Shown here piece by piece: positions 21,557 to 30,730 of a stretch of DNA of 64,000 nt (the stretch's first letter is position 1; each line of letters opens with the position of its first letter). The position numbers and the translations under genes were made by a program. The notes beneath the pieces are model-generated. The model was given only the letters and a program-made list of their open reading frames with translations, had not been told where the DNA came from and made no database searches. The DNA is from JACKAQ01 sp020634975 [NCBI: Calditrichia bacterium] (GTDB taxonomy: Bacteria; Calditrichota; Calditrichia; RBG-13-44-9), in assembly GCA_020634975.1 (NCBI GenBank), contig JACKAQ010000001.1:1-64000 (forward strand). The letters are read 5' to 3'.

Positions 21557-23755
21557 ATGAATATTAGTAATATAAGCACCATTTTATCATCTATTGTCCA
21601 GCGGTTAAAAAACCTCTCAATGCCCCCAGGTACACCTGACAATGAAATCGAATCGATTCGCCTGTTCAATTACGCAAGCTTGATAGTCGCCTGTGTCACC
21701 TTGCCGGACACCATAAACGCGATCAAACTTGGCTATCCGGCATTAATTTTCAGCAAGGTAATCGGGTCAGTGTTTTATCTGATTACGCCCTATCTCTGGT
21801 TTATCCGCAATTTACTCACCAAAAAGCTGATTCTTTATTGCGTTTTGATAGCCAATATTTTTGTCTCCGCATCCACTTTTGGCGCAGAAACGGGATTTCA
21901 TTTCAACTTTGTATCCATGCTATTTGGCAGCATGTTTGTATTTGATCTGGAAAAAAAGCACGAGTTGTTTATCACTTATTTTTTTCCGATGGCAGCGTTT
22001 GTTTTGCTGGAAGCTACTGATTATTCTCTATTTGCGGTTCCAAATCTGGATGTTTCTTATCAAGAATATCTCCTGTTCAAAAATTTTGTGGTGGTGTTAA
22101 TTTCCGCCCAATCATTTGCGTTGATTTACCGGCATCTTAATCGAAAACAACGTCTTACAATCCACAATGCGGTAACCGAACAGGAAATGCTCAACAAAGA
22201 GCTGCAGCGCTCAACAGAATTGCTCAGAAATATCACTGAAAATATCGATGAAATTTTTTGGGTTTTGGAAAAGGGACGGTTGGTTTACCTCAGCCCAGCA
22301 TTTGAAAAAATATATGAAATACCTTCAACCACATTTTTGGAGAAAAAAGATTACGCGGATTTTTTGGTGATTCCTGAAGATTTCGAACGATTTACGGCAG
22401 CGATAAAATCCCCGACATTTGCCCAAAAAGGGTTTCTGGATATCGAATACCGGATCAAAACCAAAAGCGGTGTGACCAAATGGTTGCATACCCGCACCTT
22501 CCCGGTAATCCAAAATGAAAAAATATTGCGGATTGTTGGCTTAACAGAAGACATTTCCCGGCAAAAACAGTTGGAATATGACCTGATTGCCGCACGGGAA
22601 TCTGCAGAAAAAGCGGCAAATACCAAATCGGAATTTTTGTCCACCATGAGCCACGAAATCCGCACGCCGATGAATGCGGTAATCGGAATGTCGTATTTGT
22701 TACTGCAGGGGAACCCGCGCGAAGATCAGATGGAATTTTTGAAAACGCTGCAGTTTTCTGCGAACAATCTGATGTCGCTGATAAATGATATTCTGGATTT
22801 CAGCAAAATTGAGGCGGGGAAAATCATCATCGAGCACATCGATTTTAGTTTGCATGAATTGCTCGAAGGTGTGTATCTGGCATCCGGGATAAAGGCGCAG
22901 GAAAAAAATATTGAACTAAATCTCATAACCGATCCGACGCTGCCAAAACACGTAACCGGCGACCCGGTTCGGCTTACCCAAATATTGAACAACCTTATCA
23001 GCAACGCTATCAAATTTACCGAAAAAGGTTTTGTAAATATTGATGTTAAATGTGTAGAAAACCACAAAGAGCGTGTGCAAATATTTTTCAAAATAAAAGA
23101 TAGCGGCGTTGGCATCACACCGGACAACCTGCCACATATTTTTAACAGCTTTACCCAGGAAAGCTCTGCCACAACCCGTAAATTTGGTGGAACCGGATTA
23201 GGTTTAACAATCACCAAACGGTTGCTGGAATTGCAAAATAGCGATATTTTTGTGGAAAGTATCCCCGGAAAAGGGTCTGAGTTTTACTTCACTCTCGACT
23301 TTGGCAAAACAGTGGGAATGCAAGTTGACAACTTTGAATCCGCACTAAATTTCCGGCAAGATGGACACGGTTTAAAAGGTGCAAAAGTGCTGTTGGTGGA
23401 AGACAATCGTGTGAACCGACTGGTTGCCGAACGCTTTTTGCAAAAATGGGAAGTGATGCTCGATTTTGCAGAAAACGGCAAAATTGCCGTTGATTGCGTA
23501 CAAAATAACACATATGACCTGATTTTGATGGATTTACAAATGCCGGAAATGGATGGCTATCAGGCGACAACCGCAATTCGAAGCATGGATTCCGAGCACA
23601 ATAAGTCGGTGCCGATTATTGCGCTCACCGCCGAAGCCCTCACCGAAGTTCGGGAAAAAGTACTGAACACCGGCATGAACGATTTTATCACCAAGCCTTT
23701 CAAACCGGACAATTTGTTCAATACCATTTCAAAATATTTGGGGAACGCCAAATAA
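21557..23755 (+). CDS. membrane hybrid histidine kinase with PAS and receiver
   Basis: 732-residue inner-membrane hybrid kinase. About six hydrophobic segments lie in the first 200 residues, with very short loops, so the signal is likely sensed in or at the membrane. A PAS/PAC domain (about 215-340), HisKA with H366 in MSHEIRTPMNAVIGM, HATPase_c and a C-terminal receiver with D659 in LMDLQMPEMDG follow. There is no output domain or HPt. The gene is monocistronic: it is flanked by a divergent gene upstream and by a terminator that overlaps its own stop codon. The target response regulator is not identifiable here. Confidence 0.93.
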   Translation: MNISNISTILSSIVQRLKNLSMPPGTPDNEIESIRLFNYASLIVACVTLPDTINAIKLGYPALIFSKVIGSVFYLITPYLWFIRNLLTKKLILYCVLIANIFVSASTFGAETGFHFNFVSMLFGSMFVFDLEKKHELFITYFFPMAAFVLLEATDYSLFAVPNLDVSYQEYLLFKNFVVVLISAQSFALIYRHLNRKQRLTIHNAVTEQEMLNKELQRSTELLRNITENIDEIFWVLEKGRLVYLSPAFEKIYEIPSTTFLEKKDYADFLVIPEDFERFTAAIKSPTFAQKGFLDIEYRIKTKSGVTKWLHTRTFPVIQNEKILRIVGLTEDISRQKQLEYDLIAARESAEKAANTKSEFLSTMSHEIRTPMNAVIGMSYLLLQGNPREDQMEFLKTLQFSANNLMSLINDILDFSKIEAGKIIIEHIDFSLHELLEGVYLASGIKAQEKNIELNLITDPTLPKHVTGDPVRLTQILNNLISNAIKFTEKGFVNIDVKCVENHKERVQIFFKIKDSGVGITPDNLPHIFNSFTQESSATTRKFGGTGLGLTITKRLLELQNSDIFVESIPGKGSEFYFTLDFGKTVGMQVDNFESALNFRQDGHGLKGAKVLLVEDNRVNRLVAERFLQKWEVMLDFAENGKIAVDCVQNNTYDLILMDLQMPEMDGYQATTAIRSMDSEHNKSVPIIALTAEALTEVREKVLNTGMNDFITKPFKPDNLFNTISKYLGNAK

Positions 23756-23773
23756 CGTTCCCCATTGTTTTTA
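23740..23773 (+). terminator. intrinsic terminator of the hybrid kinase gene
   Basis: Perfect 8-base stem GGGGAACG/CGTTCCCC (23740-23747 and 23756-23763) with an 8-base loop, followed by a T-rich tract to 23773. The TAA stop codon (23753-23755) is inside the loop. Confidence 0.85.
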
Positions 23774-23803
23774 TTTGATTTAAAAATTGGAGTGCGAATT
23801 ATT

Positions 23804-26161
23804 TTAATGCGCCAGCGTCATCTTTTTCGTATTCGAAAATTTCAGAAAACCACTCTCCGGATCGAAAGCATCTAACCGCAAAAAGTAAACACCACCACTT
23901 ACCGGTTGATTAAAATCATTGATTCCGTCCCATTTTAACTGGTGCTCTCCCGCTGCAAAATCGCCGTCGCCGAGCTGCCGAACGGGTCGTCCCAACAAAT
24001 CAAAAATCGTCACGCGGATTCGGCTGTTTTGCGGCAGCGAAAATTGAACCGTTGTTTCCGGATTAAACGGGTTCGGGAAATTTTGTGCCAGTTCAAAACC
24101 GGAAATCAGGTTTTGGTCATCAGCAGTTGTTGCGGAAATGACGCTGTGAAATTTGCGAACACCGTTGTAATCGACATCTGCAAGCTTGTAAAAATAGGTG
24201 GTATTGTCTGCCAACTGCAGATCTTTGAAAGCGTAGTCGTGGTAAACATTGCTGTTTCCGGCACCGGTCAGCGAGGGATCCGTGACAAAAGTTGCGACCA
24301 ATTCAAACGGGCCATTGTCGGAAGTGGAGCGATATACTTCAAAACCTAAGTTATTGATTTCACTGGCAGTTGTCCATTCCAACAACACCTGGCGAAAACC
24401 ACCGTTTGCCCGCAGCGACGCCAATTCGACCGGCAGTGAAACGTCGAAAAGGGCGCGAAGCACTACACTGGTGGAATTATAAACAACATCAAAAATCGGG
24501 TTTCCATTATCAGTCGGAATATTCACGGTGGAAAAAGTACCGGAGCGACTGGAACAGTTAATGATCGTAAATTCATCATTTTCTTGCGGTTGGAAGCCGT
24601 TGATGATCGATATATTCAGCGTTCCGTCAACAGCAAAAGTACTGGACGAATTTATATGATCATACTGGCTGCCCTGTGTAGAGCCGCCGATTTCAAATGT
24701 GCAAACCGAACTCGAAGACAGGGTTTGATTTCCACTGATGGATAAATTTCCGGCTGCGGACGATCCACCGGGATTGTAGCCACCGTTTAACGTTACTGTT
24801 GACGCTTTGTGGGTATCGATCAATCCGGAACCGGTTAGGCTGCCGGTTGTGGCATTTACAAATGCTTCGTCGAAATAAACGGTCTCACCGCCTTGAACGT
24901 TGATGGTGCCATTATTCGTGACATCCACCCGCAGGGTTACGGTGCCACCGCCGGCATCTTTCGTGAATGTGCCGTTATTTATAAATGATCCGGAACCGGC
25001 AGAAATCACTTCCCAGGTTGAATTGCTTTGTTGATGAAATGTTGCACCAACTCCATTAATGATTGACGCACCGTTGTCAAAATCCAACCTTTTGGAGCTC
25101 AACCCTGTCCAATATGAATCACCGTTAACCGTTAATGTTCGTTGACTCATAAGGTTATTGGTAGTCGCAGTATATAAAAATGTGCCGTTTACAACCAAAC
25201 TCCCCGATCCGTAAATGCGGCCAGCGCGCCATTCGAATGTGCCGTTAATAATAATCGGGCCATCGCCGCCAACATAGCCTTCCGATGCTGATGAACCTTC
25301 CACATCAATTAAAAAAGTTGTACCGGAAGAGAATGTCATGCCGCTACCGGTAGATGTCAATACAGGTCTTGTGTTACTCTGGATCATTTGGACAGTGCCA
25401 TTACCGGTAAAGTTTGCGCCGTCAAAAATGAACGGGCGATCGGCAAAGGAAATAACCGCGCCGCTTTCCGTATGAAAAGTGCCCTCAAGCCCGGTCCCCG
25501 TATCGCCGTGCTCAAATTGGATGATGCCGACCTCTGCACTGATCGTGCCGTAATTCAGTAATGTCGGGTCAAGTTGAGATTCATCATAACTGCCACCGGT
25601 GTTTCCAGTTTTGGTAATTGTTCCATAGTTTGTCAGTCTTCCGCCATTGGTTGCTGCGACAAAATCCAGCCGGGTTTTATTTTCGATATTGAAATTGGCA
25701 CCGCTTCGGTTGATAAAATGGGCTTCGTAATTCACTTTAATTTCGCCGGCATCCTGCCATACGATATCACCATAATTCTCAAATGTGAGGTAATTCATAC
25801 TTTTTTCGCCGGCACCGAAAATTGTCATCGAACAGCTTGCTCCAAAAGATATTTTGGAGCTGCTGCTCCCGGTGATAGTTCCACCACTCCAACTGGCTGA
25901 ATTATTGACCGTGAGAACTCTTGAGCTACTCAAAGACAAAGTGCCGCCGGTAATAATTAGGGTGCCGACGGATCGATTGCTGGAAACAGTGACCGTTCCA
26001 CTGGAAATAGTGACCTGATCGCTGCTTCCCGGAATTCCGTTTGGTGACCAATTGCCCGAAGTTCCCCAGTCACCCGAAGAAACGTTCCAAACATAATTTG
26101 CAGCAAGAATATGAAATGAGAGCAATAACAGCGATGCAACTACCAACCGTATGCGAATCAT
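23804..26161 (-). CDS. secreted beta-rich repeat protein with T9SS sorting domain
   Basis: About 785-residue secreted protein; specific function unknown. The start MIRIRLVVASLLLLSFHILA gives a signal peptide cut near ILAANYVW. The bulk (about 25-550) is a run of short beta repeats rich in Gly, Ser, Thr and Asn, with phrases such as GNWSPNGIPGSSDQVTISSG and repeated 'NNGTI/NYGTI' turns, as in autotransporter-like or G8/passenger beta-helix proteins. A fibronectin-III-like region (about 590-690, LEWTTASEINNLGFEVYRS) leads to a C-terminal type A sorting domain with NFPNPFNPETTVQFSLP and GGVYFLRLDA. The tail directs export through the type IX system to the surface or medium. An adhesin or matrix role is plausible only. 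Confidence 0.82.
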   Translation of the reverse strand: MIRIRLVVASLLLLSFHILAANYVWNVSSGDWGTSGNWSPNGIPGSSDQVTISSGTVTVSSNRSVGTLIITGGTLSLSSSRVLTVNNSASWSGGTITGSSSSKISFGASCSMTIFGAGEKSMNYLTFENYGDIVWQDAGEIKVNYEAHFINRSGANFNIENKTRLDFVAATNGGRLTNYGTITKTGNTGGSYDESQLDPTLLNYGTISAEVGIIQFEHGDTGTGLEGTFHTESGAVISFADRPFIFDGANFTGNGTVQMIQSNTRPVLTSTGSGMTFSSGTTFLIDVEGSSASEGYVGGDGPIIINGTFEWRAGRIYGSGSLVVNGTFLYTATTNNLMSQRTLTVNGDSYWTGLSSKRLDFDNGASIINGVGATFHQQSNSTWEVISAGSGSFINNGTFTKDAGGGTVTLRVDVTNNGTINVQGGETVYFDEAFVNATTGSLTGSGLIDTHKASTVTLNGGYNPGGSSAAGNLSISGNQTLSSSSVCTFEIGGSTQGSQYDHINSSSTFAVDGTLNISIINGFQPQENDEFTIINCSSRSGTFSTVNIPTDNGNPIFDVVYNSTSVVLRALFDVSLPVELASLRANGGFRQVLLEWTTASEINNLGFEVYRSTSDNGPFELVATFVTDPSLTGAGNSNVYHDYAFKDLQLADNTTYFYKLADVDYNGVRKFHSVISATTADDQNLISGFELAQNFPNPFNPETTVQFSLPQNSRIRVTIFDLLGRPVRQLGDGDFAAGEHQLKWDGINDFNQPVSGGVYFLRLDAFDPESGFLKFSNTKKMTLAH

Positions 26162-26242
26162 TGAAATTTCTACCCTTCCTTGAATAAAAGTGTATCTTCT
26201 AATTACAACGCTCAAAATTAACCTAACTGATACACGAACATT

Positions 26243-26429
26243 TGATCACAAGCACATTATCAAAGAAATTTACATTGACCAAATGAAGCTCCTTTTAACA
26301 TTCGATTACATCTCGATTAAAAATACGCGGATATCTAATCTATCGTATTTTAATACACTTAACTTGATCACATCAGTTCAGAAATTTGTATTTCTTGGAT
26401 GAATATTAACGGGATTTGTGATCACAAAT
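26243..26429. promoter_or_regulatory. three TGATCACA sites, one inside a 16-base palindrome
   Basis: The octamer TGATCACA occurs at 26243-26250, 26365-26372 and 26419-26426. The third copy is embedded in the perfect palindrome ATTTGTGATCACAAAT (26414-26429). The sites lie 80 to 270 bases upstream of the leftward secreted-protein gene. The half-sites abut, so this is not the usual CRP layout with a 6-base spacer. A role as operator is inferred. Confidence 0.45.
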
Positions 26430-26870
26430 TGCGTAGAAAAAATGTTGAATTTCAAGCTAAAAAAGCCTTTCATTTTCATTGTTTTTGAATGTTTAACCGC
26501 ACATCAGTGTTTGTATTTCGTGACGCATTTTTGCCCAAAAATCTGGATTTTATTTTCCCGGATTTTACGACTTCCGGCAATGCCGTATCCAATTTGACCT
26601 TATTTTCTTCCAATTCTGCTCTTTTTAGAGAAAATTCGGGTGCGCAGTTTTCGCTTTTCGATTTTTTTTCATATAAAAAGAAAAGCCAGATTCACTGCTA
26701 ACCAAAATAAACCTGTATATGAAATTTTGAAATGCATTCATTAACCACAACATCTTTCCCAATAATTCGACATAGCTAATTGTTTATCATCGAAAAAAAC
26801 CGAGATTTCTTGAACCTTTCCCCAATTCAGAAACAAACATCGGGATCAAAAAGTGTGATTTGGGGAAAAG

Positions 26871-26894
26871 TGAACCACTGTTCAGAACGGTTCA
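26871..26894. promoter_or_regulatory. GAAC/GTTC inverted half-site cluster upstream of the cupin operon
   Basis: An inverted repeat TGAACC/GGTTCA (26871-26876 and 26889-26894) encloses a further GTTC and GAAC, giving four alternating half-sites in 24 bases. It lies about 125 bases upstream of the cupin start, a usual distance for an enhancer of a sigma-54 activator such as the one encoded in the operon. No good -24/-12 promoter was found between it and the gene, so the role is speculative. Confidence 0.35.
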
Positions 26895-27016
26895 TTTCTC
26901 TTCCGGTTTTTTGTTTGAGATAAACCAAACAATCGTTATTTTTGCAGACAACACAGCGCGAAAGTCGAAAAAAATGACCAAACTCAATTATTCACCAACA
27001 CCCAAAAAGGCTAAAA

Positions 27017-27382
27017 ATGGCAACCTTGATTGAAAAACCAACGATTATTGAAGCGGCGGGCAACAAACCAAAAATCATCGAAGAATACATCGGGCGGGTA
27101 AATTCGAAAACATCAGATGTGAGCATTGCCCGAATGAAAAGTCCCGCAGGCTGGGTGGAACCCGGCCAAACCCCGGAATTTGACGAATACACAGTGGTGT
27201 TGAGCGGCATGTTGCGGGTAAAAACCGCCGATGGCGAAATGGACGTTCGCGCAGGGCAGGCGATAATTGTGCCGGGCGGCGAGTGGGTTCAATACAGTTC
27301 GCCGGCGGATGGCGGTGCAGAATATGTGGCAGTTTGTTTGCCCGCATTTTCCCCGAATACTGTTCACCGTGATGATGAATAA
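27017..27382 (+). CDS. single-domain cupin protein lacking canonical metal ligands
   Basis: 121-residue cytosolic cupin. The conserved turns are present (FDEYTVVLSGMLRV for motif 1, AGQAIIVPGGEWVQY for motif 2). The usual metal-binding HxH...E of motif 1 reads EFDEY and the His of motif 2 is missing, so it probably does not bind metal the usual way. That suggests a ligand-binding or structural role rather than a dioxygenase. It begins an apparent operon, 9 bases before the sensor kinase, and may act as a small sensor or accessory protein for it. The start has AAAAAGG upstream. Confidence 0.8.
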   Translation: MATLIEKPTIIEAAGNKPKIIEEYIGRVNSKTSDVSIARMKSPAGWVEPGQTPEFDEYTVVLSGMLRVKTADGEMDVRAGQAIIVPGGEWVQYSSPADGGAEYVAVCLPAFSPNTVHRDDE

Positions 27383-27391
27383 TAGAAAATT

Positions 27392-29239
27392 ATGCGAAGC
27401 CTGAGTTATAAAATTGGGTTGGGATATGTGGTGATTATCGCTATAAACATTGCAATAGCGATGTTTTCGATTTATCACATCAACCAGCTTGGCAGCCCGG
27501 TCGATCGGATTTTGCAGGAAAAATACCAGAATGTGACCGCCGCAGAAAACATGGCGCTGGCGCTGGAGCAGCAAAATCGTGCTGTGGTAAATTTCATCGA
27601 AACACCGGGCGATTCATCACTACTCAACAATTTTGCAACCTACCGGAACGAATTCTGGAACTGGCATCAGCGGGCAATCGAAGGCATTGCGCTGCCCGGC
27701 GAACCGATGATTTTGGACAGTCTGCGCATCGTCTACGGCGACTATCTGTCGCGAATCGATACGCTGCAATTGTTGCTGCGCGATACACCGCAAACCGCCG
27801 CCGTTTTTAACGAAAAAGTGATTATCCCCCGAAGTTTATTTATCCGCGATTTGAGCGACCGGCTAAAGCAGGTGAATGAAAACGCCATCCGCGAAGCAGA
27901 CGTGCGCGCCCGTGCGGTTTCCCGGAACGCCACCGCAGTGATTGTCAGCATTGCAGCATTGGCAATTTTGCTCAGCATTGCCGCCAGCGTGTGGTTTACC
28001 CGCAGTATTTTAAAACCGGTGAAAGAAACTACCGAAACTGTGCGCCGGATCAGCAGGGGATATCTCAACCAAAAAATAGACATCACCACAGATGATGAAA
28101 TTGCAGAACTTGGACGTGAGTTTAATAAAATGACCGAGCGACTGCACGAATACGAGCAAATGAATATCCAACAAATTTTGCAGGAAAAACAACGTTCGGA
28201 AACCATCGTCACCAGTATTCCCGCAGCAGTGATCGTAACGGATACCAACCACCACATTTCGTTAATGAACGACCGCGCACGGCTGGTGCTGGGAATTTCC
28301 GGCGAGGAATGGCGGAACCGTCCGGTTGGGCAGGTGATCACCGATGCTGCGTTGGTTGAGTTGATAACCGCCCAAACACCGGTGGCCACCGCACCCGGCG
28401 AAATGCCCAAATTTCTGTTGCAAATCCAGCGCGATGGCGAAACGCTGTTTTATGCTGCCCGCCAAATCGATATCCCCGACCACAGCAATGGGGTTCTCGG
28501 TCGGGTTACTTTGCTGCAGGATGTCACCCGATTTAAAAATCTGGATCGGATGAAATCGGAATTTATGGCAACCATATCGCACGAATTTAAAACGCCGCTC
28601 ACTTCCATCAACATGACCATCGATATTTTGACCCGCGAAAGCCGCGGCGAACTGAACGCGGCGCAGCGCGAATTGCTCAGCGATGCCAAGCAGGATTGCC
28701 AGCGGCTTCGGCTGCTCGTCACGGATCTGCTCGATCTGTCGCGATTGGAATCCGGCGCGGCAATCCTCCAGCCGGAGCCGGTTTCGCTCCCGCAAATTCT
28801 CGAAAAAGCAATGCAATCGCTGCGATTCCTCATCGATGAAAAATCAATTTTTGTGCAAACCGATTGCCCCGCTTCCCTCCCCCAACTATTTGCCGATGCC
28901 CAAAAATTATCCCGCGTGCTGACAAATCTGATCGAAAATGCCGTTCAGCATACGCCGCCGGGCGGAACAATTATTATTTCAGCAACGGCGCTCCCGGAGA
29001 AATTGCAAATTTGCGTTGCCGATAGCGGCAATGGCATTCCCGAAGCCGCCATCGATGTTATTTTTGATAAATTTGTGCAGGTAAAAAATTTCCAGAATGC
29101 GGAAAAAGGCAATATCGGTTTGGGATTGGCAATTGCCCGGGAAATTGTGCAAGCTCACGGCGGGCAAATCTGGGCGGAAAGCACAGAAGGAAAAGGCAGT
29201 AAATTTTATTTCACGATGCCGGTTAATATTGGCAATTGA
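27392..29239 (+). CDS. sensor histidine kinase, KinB-like (HAMP-PAS-HisKA-HATPase)
   Basis: 615-residue inner-membrane kinase. A first membrane segment (about 8-27) and a second (about 187-207) frame an all-helical periplasmic domain of about 155 residues, like the four-helix sensors of KinB-type kinases. HAMP (about 208-262), PAS (about 275-380), HisKA with H397 in ISHEFKTPLTSINM, and HATPase_c with NLIENAVQHTPPGG and GLGLAIAREI follow. Domain order and the partner regulator downstream match the Pseudomonas KinB/AlgB system, which controls alginate and virulence genes. The signal here is unknown. It sits between the cupin and the sigma-54 regulator in one direction. Confidence 0.93.
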   Translation: MRSLSYKIGLGYVVIIAINIAIAMFSIYHINQLGSPVDRILQEKYQNVTAAENMALALEQQNRAVVNFIETPGDSSLLNNFATYRNEFWNWHQRAIEGIALPGEPMILDSLRIVYGDYLSRIDTLQLLLRDTPQTAAVFNEKVIIPRSLFIRDLSDRLKQVNENAIREADVRARAVSRNATAVIVSIAALAILLSIAASVWFTRSILKPVKETTETVRRISRGYLNQKIDITTDDEIAELGREFNKMTERLHEYEQMNIQQILQEKQRSETIVTSIPAAVIVTDTNHHISLMNDRARLVLGISGEEWRNRPVGQVITDAALVELITAQTPVATAPGEMPKFLLQIQRDGETLFYAARQIDIPDHSNGVLGRVTLLQDVTRFKNLDRMKSEFMATISHEFKTPLTSINMTIDILTRESRGELNAAQRELLSDAKQDCQRLRLLVTDLLDLSRLESGAAILQPEPVSLPQILEKAMQSLRFLIDEKSIFVQTDCPASLPQLFADAQKLSRVLTNLIENAVQHTPPGGTIIISATALPEKLQICVADSGNGIPEAAIDVIFDKFVQVKNFQNAEKGNIGLGLAIAREIVQAHGGQIWAESTEGKGSKFYFTMPVNIGN

Positions 29240-29275
29240 ATATTTTATATTGAATATTTACAATGGGTTAACGCA

Positions 29276-29303
29276 GTAGAGACAATTCATGAATTATCTC
29301 TAC
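29276..29303. repeat. 28-base near-perfect palindrome between kinase and regulator genes
   Basis: Two 14-base arms (29276-29289 and 29290-29303), differing at one position, meet without a spacer; outer ends are GTAGAGA and TCTCTAC and the centre is AATTCATGAATT. The form recalls the small dispersed palindromes common in FCB and cyanobacterial genomes. It could act as a stem-loop that lowers expression of the downstream gene. Confidence 0.75.
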
Positions 29304-29389
29304 GATAATGATTATAAATCGACATCCGGTTAATTCTGTCATCGTGTCAATAAACGGCAAAACAATAAAACGAAACGATTGAAAAAATC

Positions 29390-30730
29390 ATGGCGAAACC
29401 GCAATCACCCGCGAAAATTTTGCTCATCGACGACGAGCCGAATATTTTAAAAACCATGCGCATGTGCCTTGAGGATTTGGGACATGACATCAGCGCATTT
29501 CAGAATCCGGAAGCCGCGCTGGCGGCCATTCCCGGCTCGCAATTTGATCTCGCATTTGTCGATCTGAAAATGACGCCGATCGACGGAATGGTGATTTTGC
29601 AGGCATTCCGCGAACATGCGCCGCAAACGACAGTGGCCATTATCACCGCGCACGGCTCCATCGAAAGCGCTGTGGAAGCCATCAAAAATGGTGCACACGA
29701 CTATCTGCAAAAGCCGTTTGACTATCTCGAATTGCAAATTTTTGCCCAAAAAATGCTCAATTTTCACCGGCTGAAAACAGAGGTTTTCGAGCTGCGCGAA
29801 CAAGCCCGCCAAATGGCTGAACAGGGCGAATTGATCACCAGAAATCCCAAAATGCGCGATTTGCTGGAACTCGCATTGCGGGCAGCGGAAACGGATATGA
29901 GCATTTTAATTGAAGGCGAAAGCGGTACCGGAAAAGGCGTGCTGGCGCGAATGATCCATCGCCACAGCGCCCGCGCACACAAACCGCTGGTAACGGTAAA
30001 CTGCGCTGCGCTGCCGGAAAATCTGCTCGAAAGCGAATTGTTCGGGCACGTGAAAGGCGCGTTTACCGGCGCGATAAAAGATCGTTTGGGCAGATTTGAA
30101 CTCGCCAACGGCGGCACTATTTTTCTCGATGAAATTGGCGAGTTGCCACCGGCGGTTCAAGCCAAGCTATTGCGTATTTTGCAGGATGGCGAATTTGAGA
30201 AACTCGGTGAAAGCCGAACCCGGAAAGTGGATGTGCGCATCATTGCGGCAACCAATCGCAACCTCCGCGAGGCGATGGAAAATGGCCATTTCCGTGAAGA
30301 CCTGTTTTACCGGCTGAACACCGTGCGCCTGAAATTGCTGCCGCTGCAGGAGCGCCCGGAAGATGTGCCGGTGCTGATCGCCCATTTTTTGCAGAAATTT
30401 TCGCCCAACCCGAACCCGGATTTACAGCCGGAAGCGCGATTGGCGCTGCTCAGCTACGGCTGGCCGGGCAACGTGCGGGAGTTGGAAAATGCCATCCAGC
30501 GTGCAGCGTTGCTCACCCGGCAATCACAAATTTCGCTGCAGGATTTGCCGGACGAAATTCATCCGGATTCGCCGCAACAAAAAAAGCCGCTTTCCCTCGA
30601 AGAACTGGAAAAGCGGCAAATTGATTACGTGTTATCGATTACCGAAAGTGTCAGCGAGGCGTCGCAAATTTTGGGCATCGATCCGGCGACACTGTGGCGC
30701 AAACGGAAAAAATACGGATTGGCTGATTAG
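29390..30730 (+). CDS. sigma-54-dependent response regulator, NtrC/AlgB-like
   Basis: 446-residue transcription activator. The receiver (about 8-125) has phospho-acceptor D58 in [11 protein letters not shown]. The AAA+ domain has Walker [16 protein letters not shown], the sigma-54 contact loop [13 protein letters not shown] and Walker [13 protein letters not shown], and ends with the [12 protein letters not shown] sensor region. The C-terminal Fis-type helix-turn-helix ends [20 protein letters not shown]. The intact GAFTGA loop means it should activate sigma-54 RNA polymerase. It follows the KinB-like kinase after 150 bases that contain a palindrome, and is its likely partner. Its stop codon overlaps that of the convergent argG. 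Confidence 0.94.
   Translation: MAKPQSPAKILLIDDEPNILKTMRMCLEDLGHDISAFQNPEAALAAIPGSQFDLAFVDLKMTPIDGMVILQAFREHAPQTTVAIITAHGSIESAVEAIKNGAHDYLQKPFDYLELQIFAQKMLNFHRLKTEVFELREQARQMAEQGELITRNPKMRDLLELALRAAETDMSILIEGESGTGKGVLARMIHRHSARAHKPLVTVNCAALPENLLESELFGHVKGAFTGAIKDRLGRFELANGGTIFLDEIGELPPAVQAKLLRILQDGEFEKLGESRTRKVDVRIIAATNRNLREAMENGHFREDLFYRLNTVRLKLLPLQERPEDVPVLIAHFLQKFSPNPNPDLQPEARLALLSYGWPGNVRELENAIQRAALLTRQSQISLQDLPDEIHPDSPQQKKPLSLEELEKRQIDYVLSITESVSEASQILGIDPATLWRKRKKYGLAD

Larger units (their letters stand above)
26162..27016. other. long AT-rich divergent regulatory region
   Basis: About 850 bases without a credible gene between the secreted-protein gene and the cupin operon. It carries three copies of TGATCACA and a run of GAAC/GTTC half-sites, listed separately. 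Two 70-codon frames on the plus strand lack ribosome sites and family resemblance. Confidence 0.6.

Noticed and set aside
26414-26429. CRP-type operator
   Set aside because: TGTGA and TCACA abut directly; CRP sites need a 6-base spacer.
26895-27016. Sigma-54 promoter for the cupin operon
   Set aside because: A TTGCA-like -12 element is seen, but no TGG at -24 with correct spacing.
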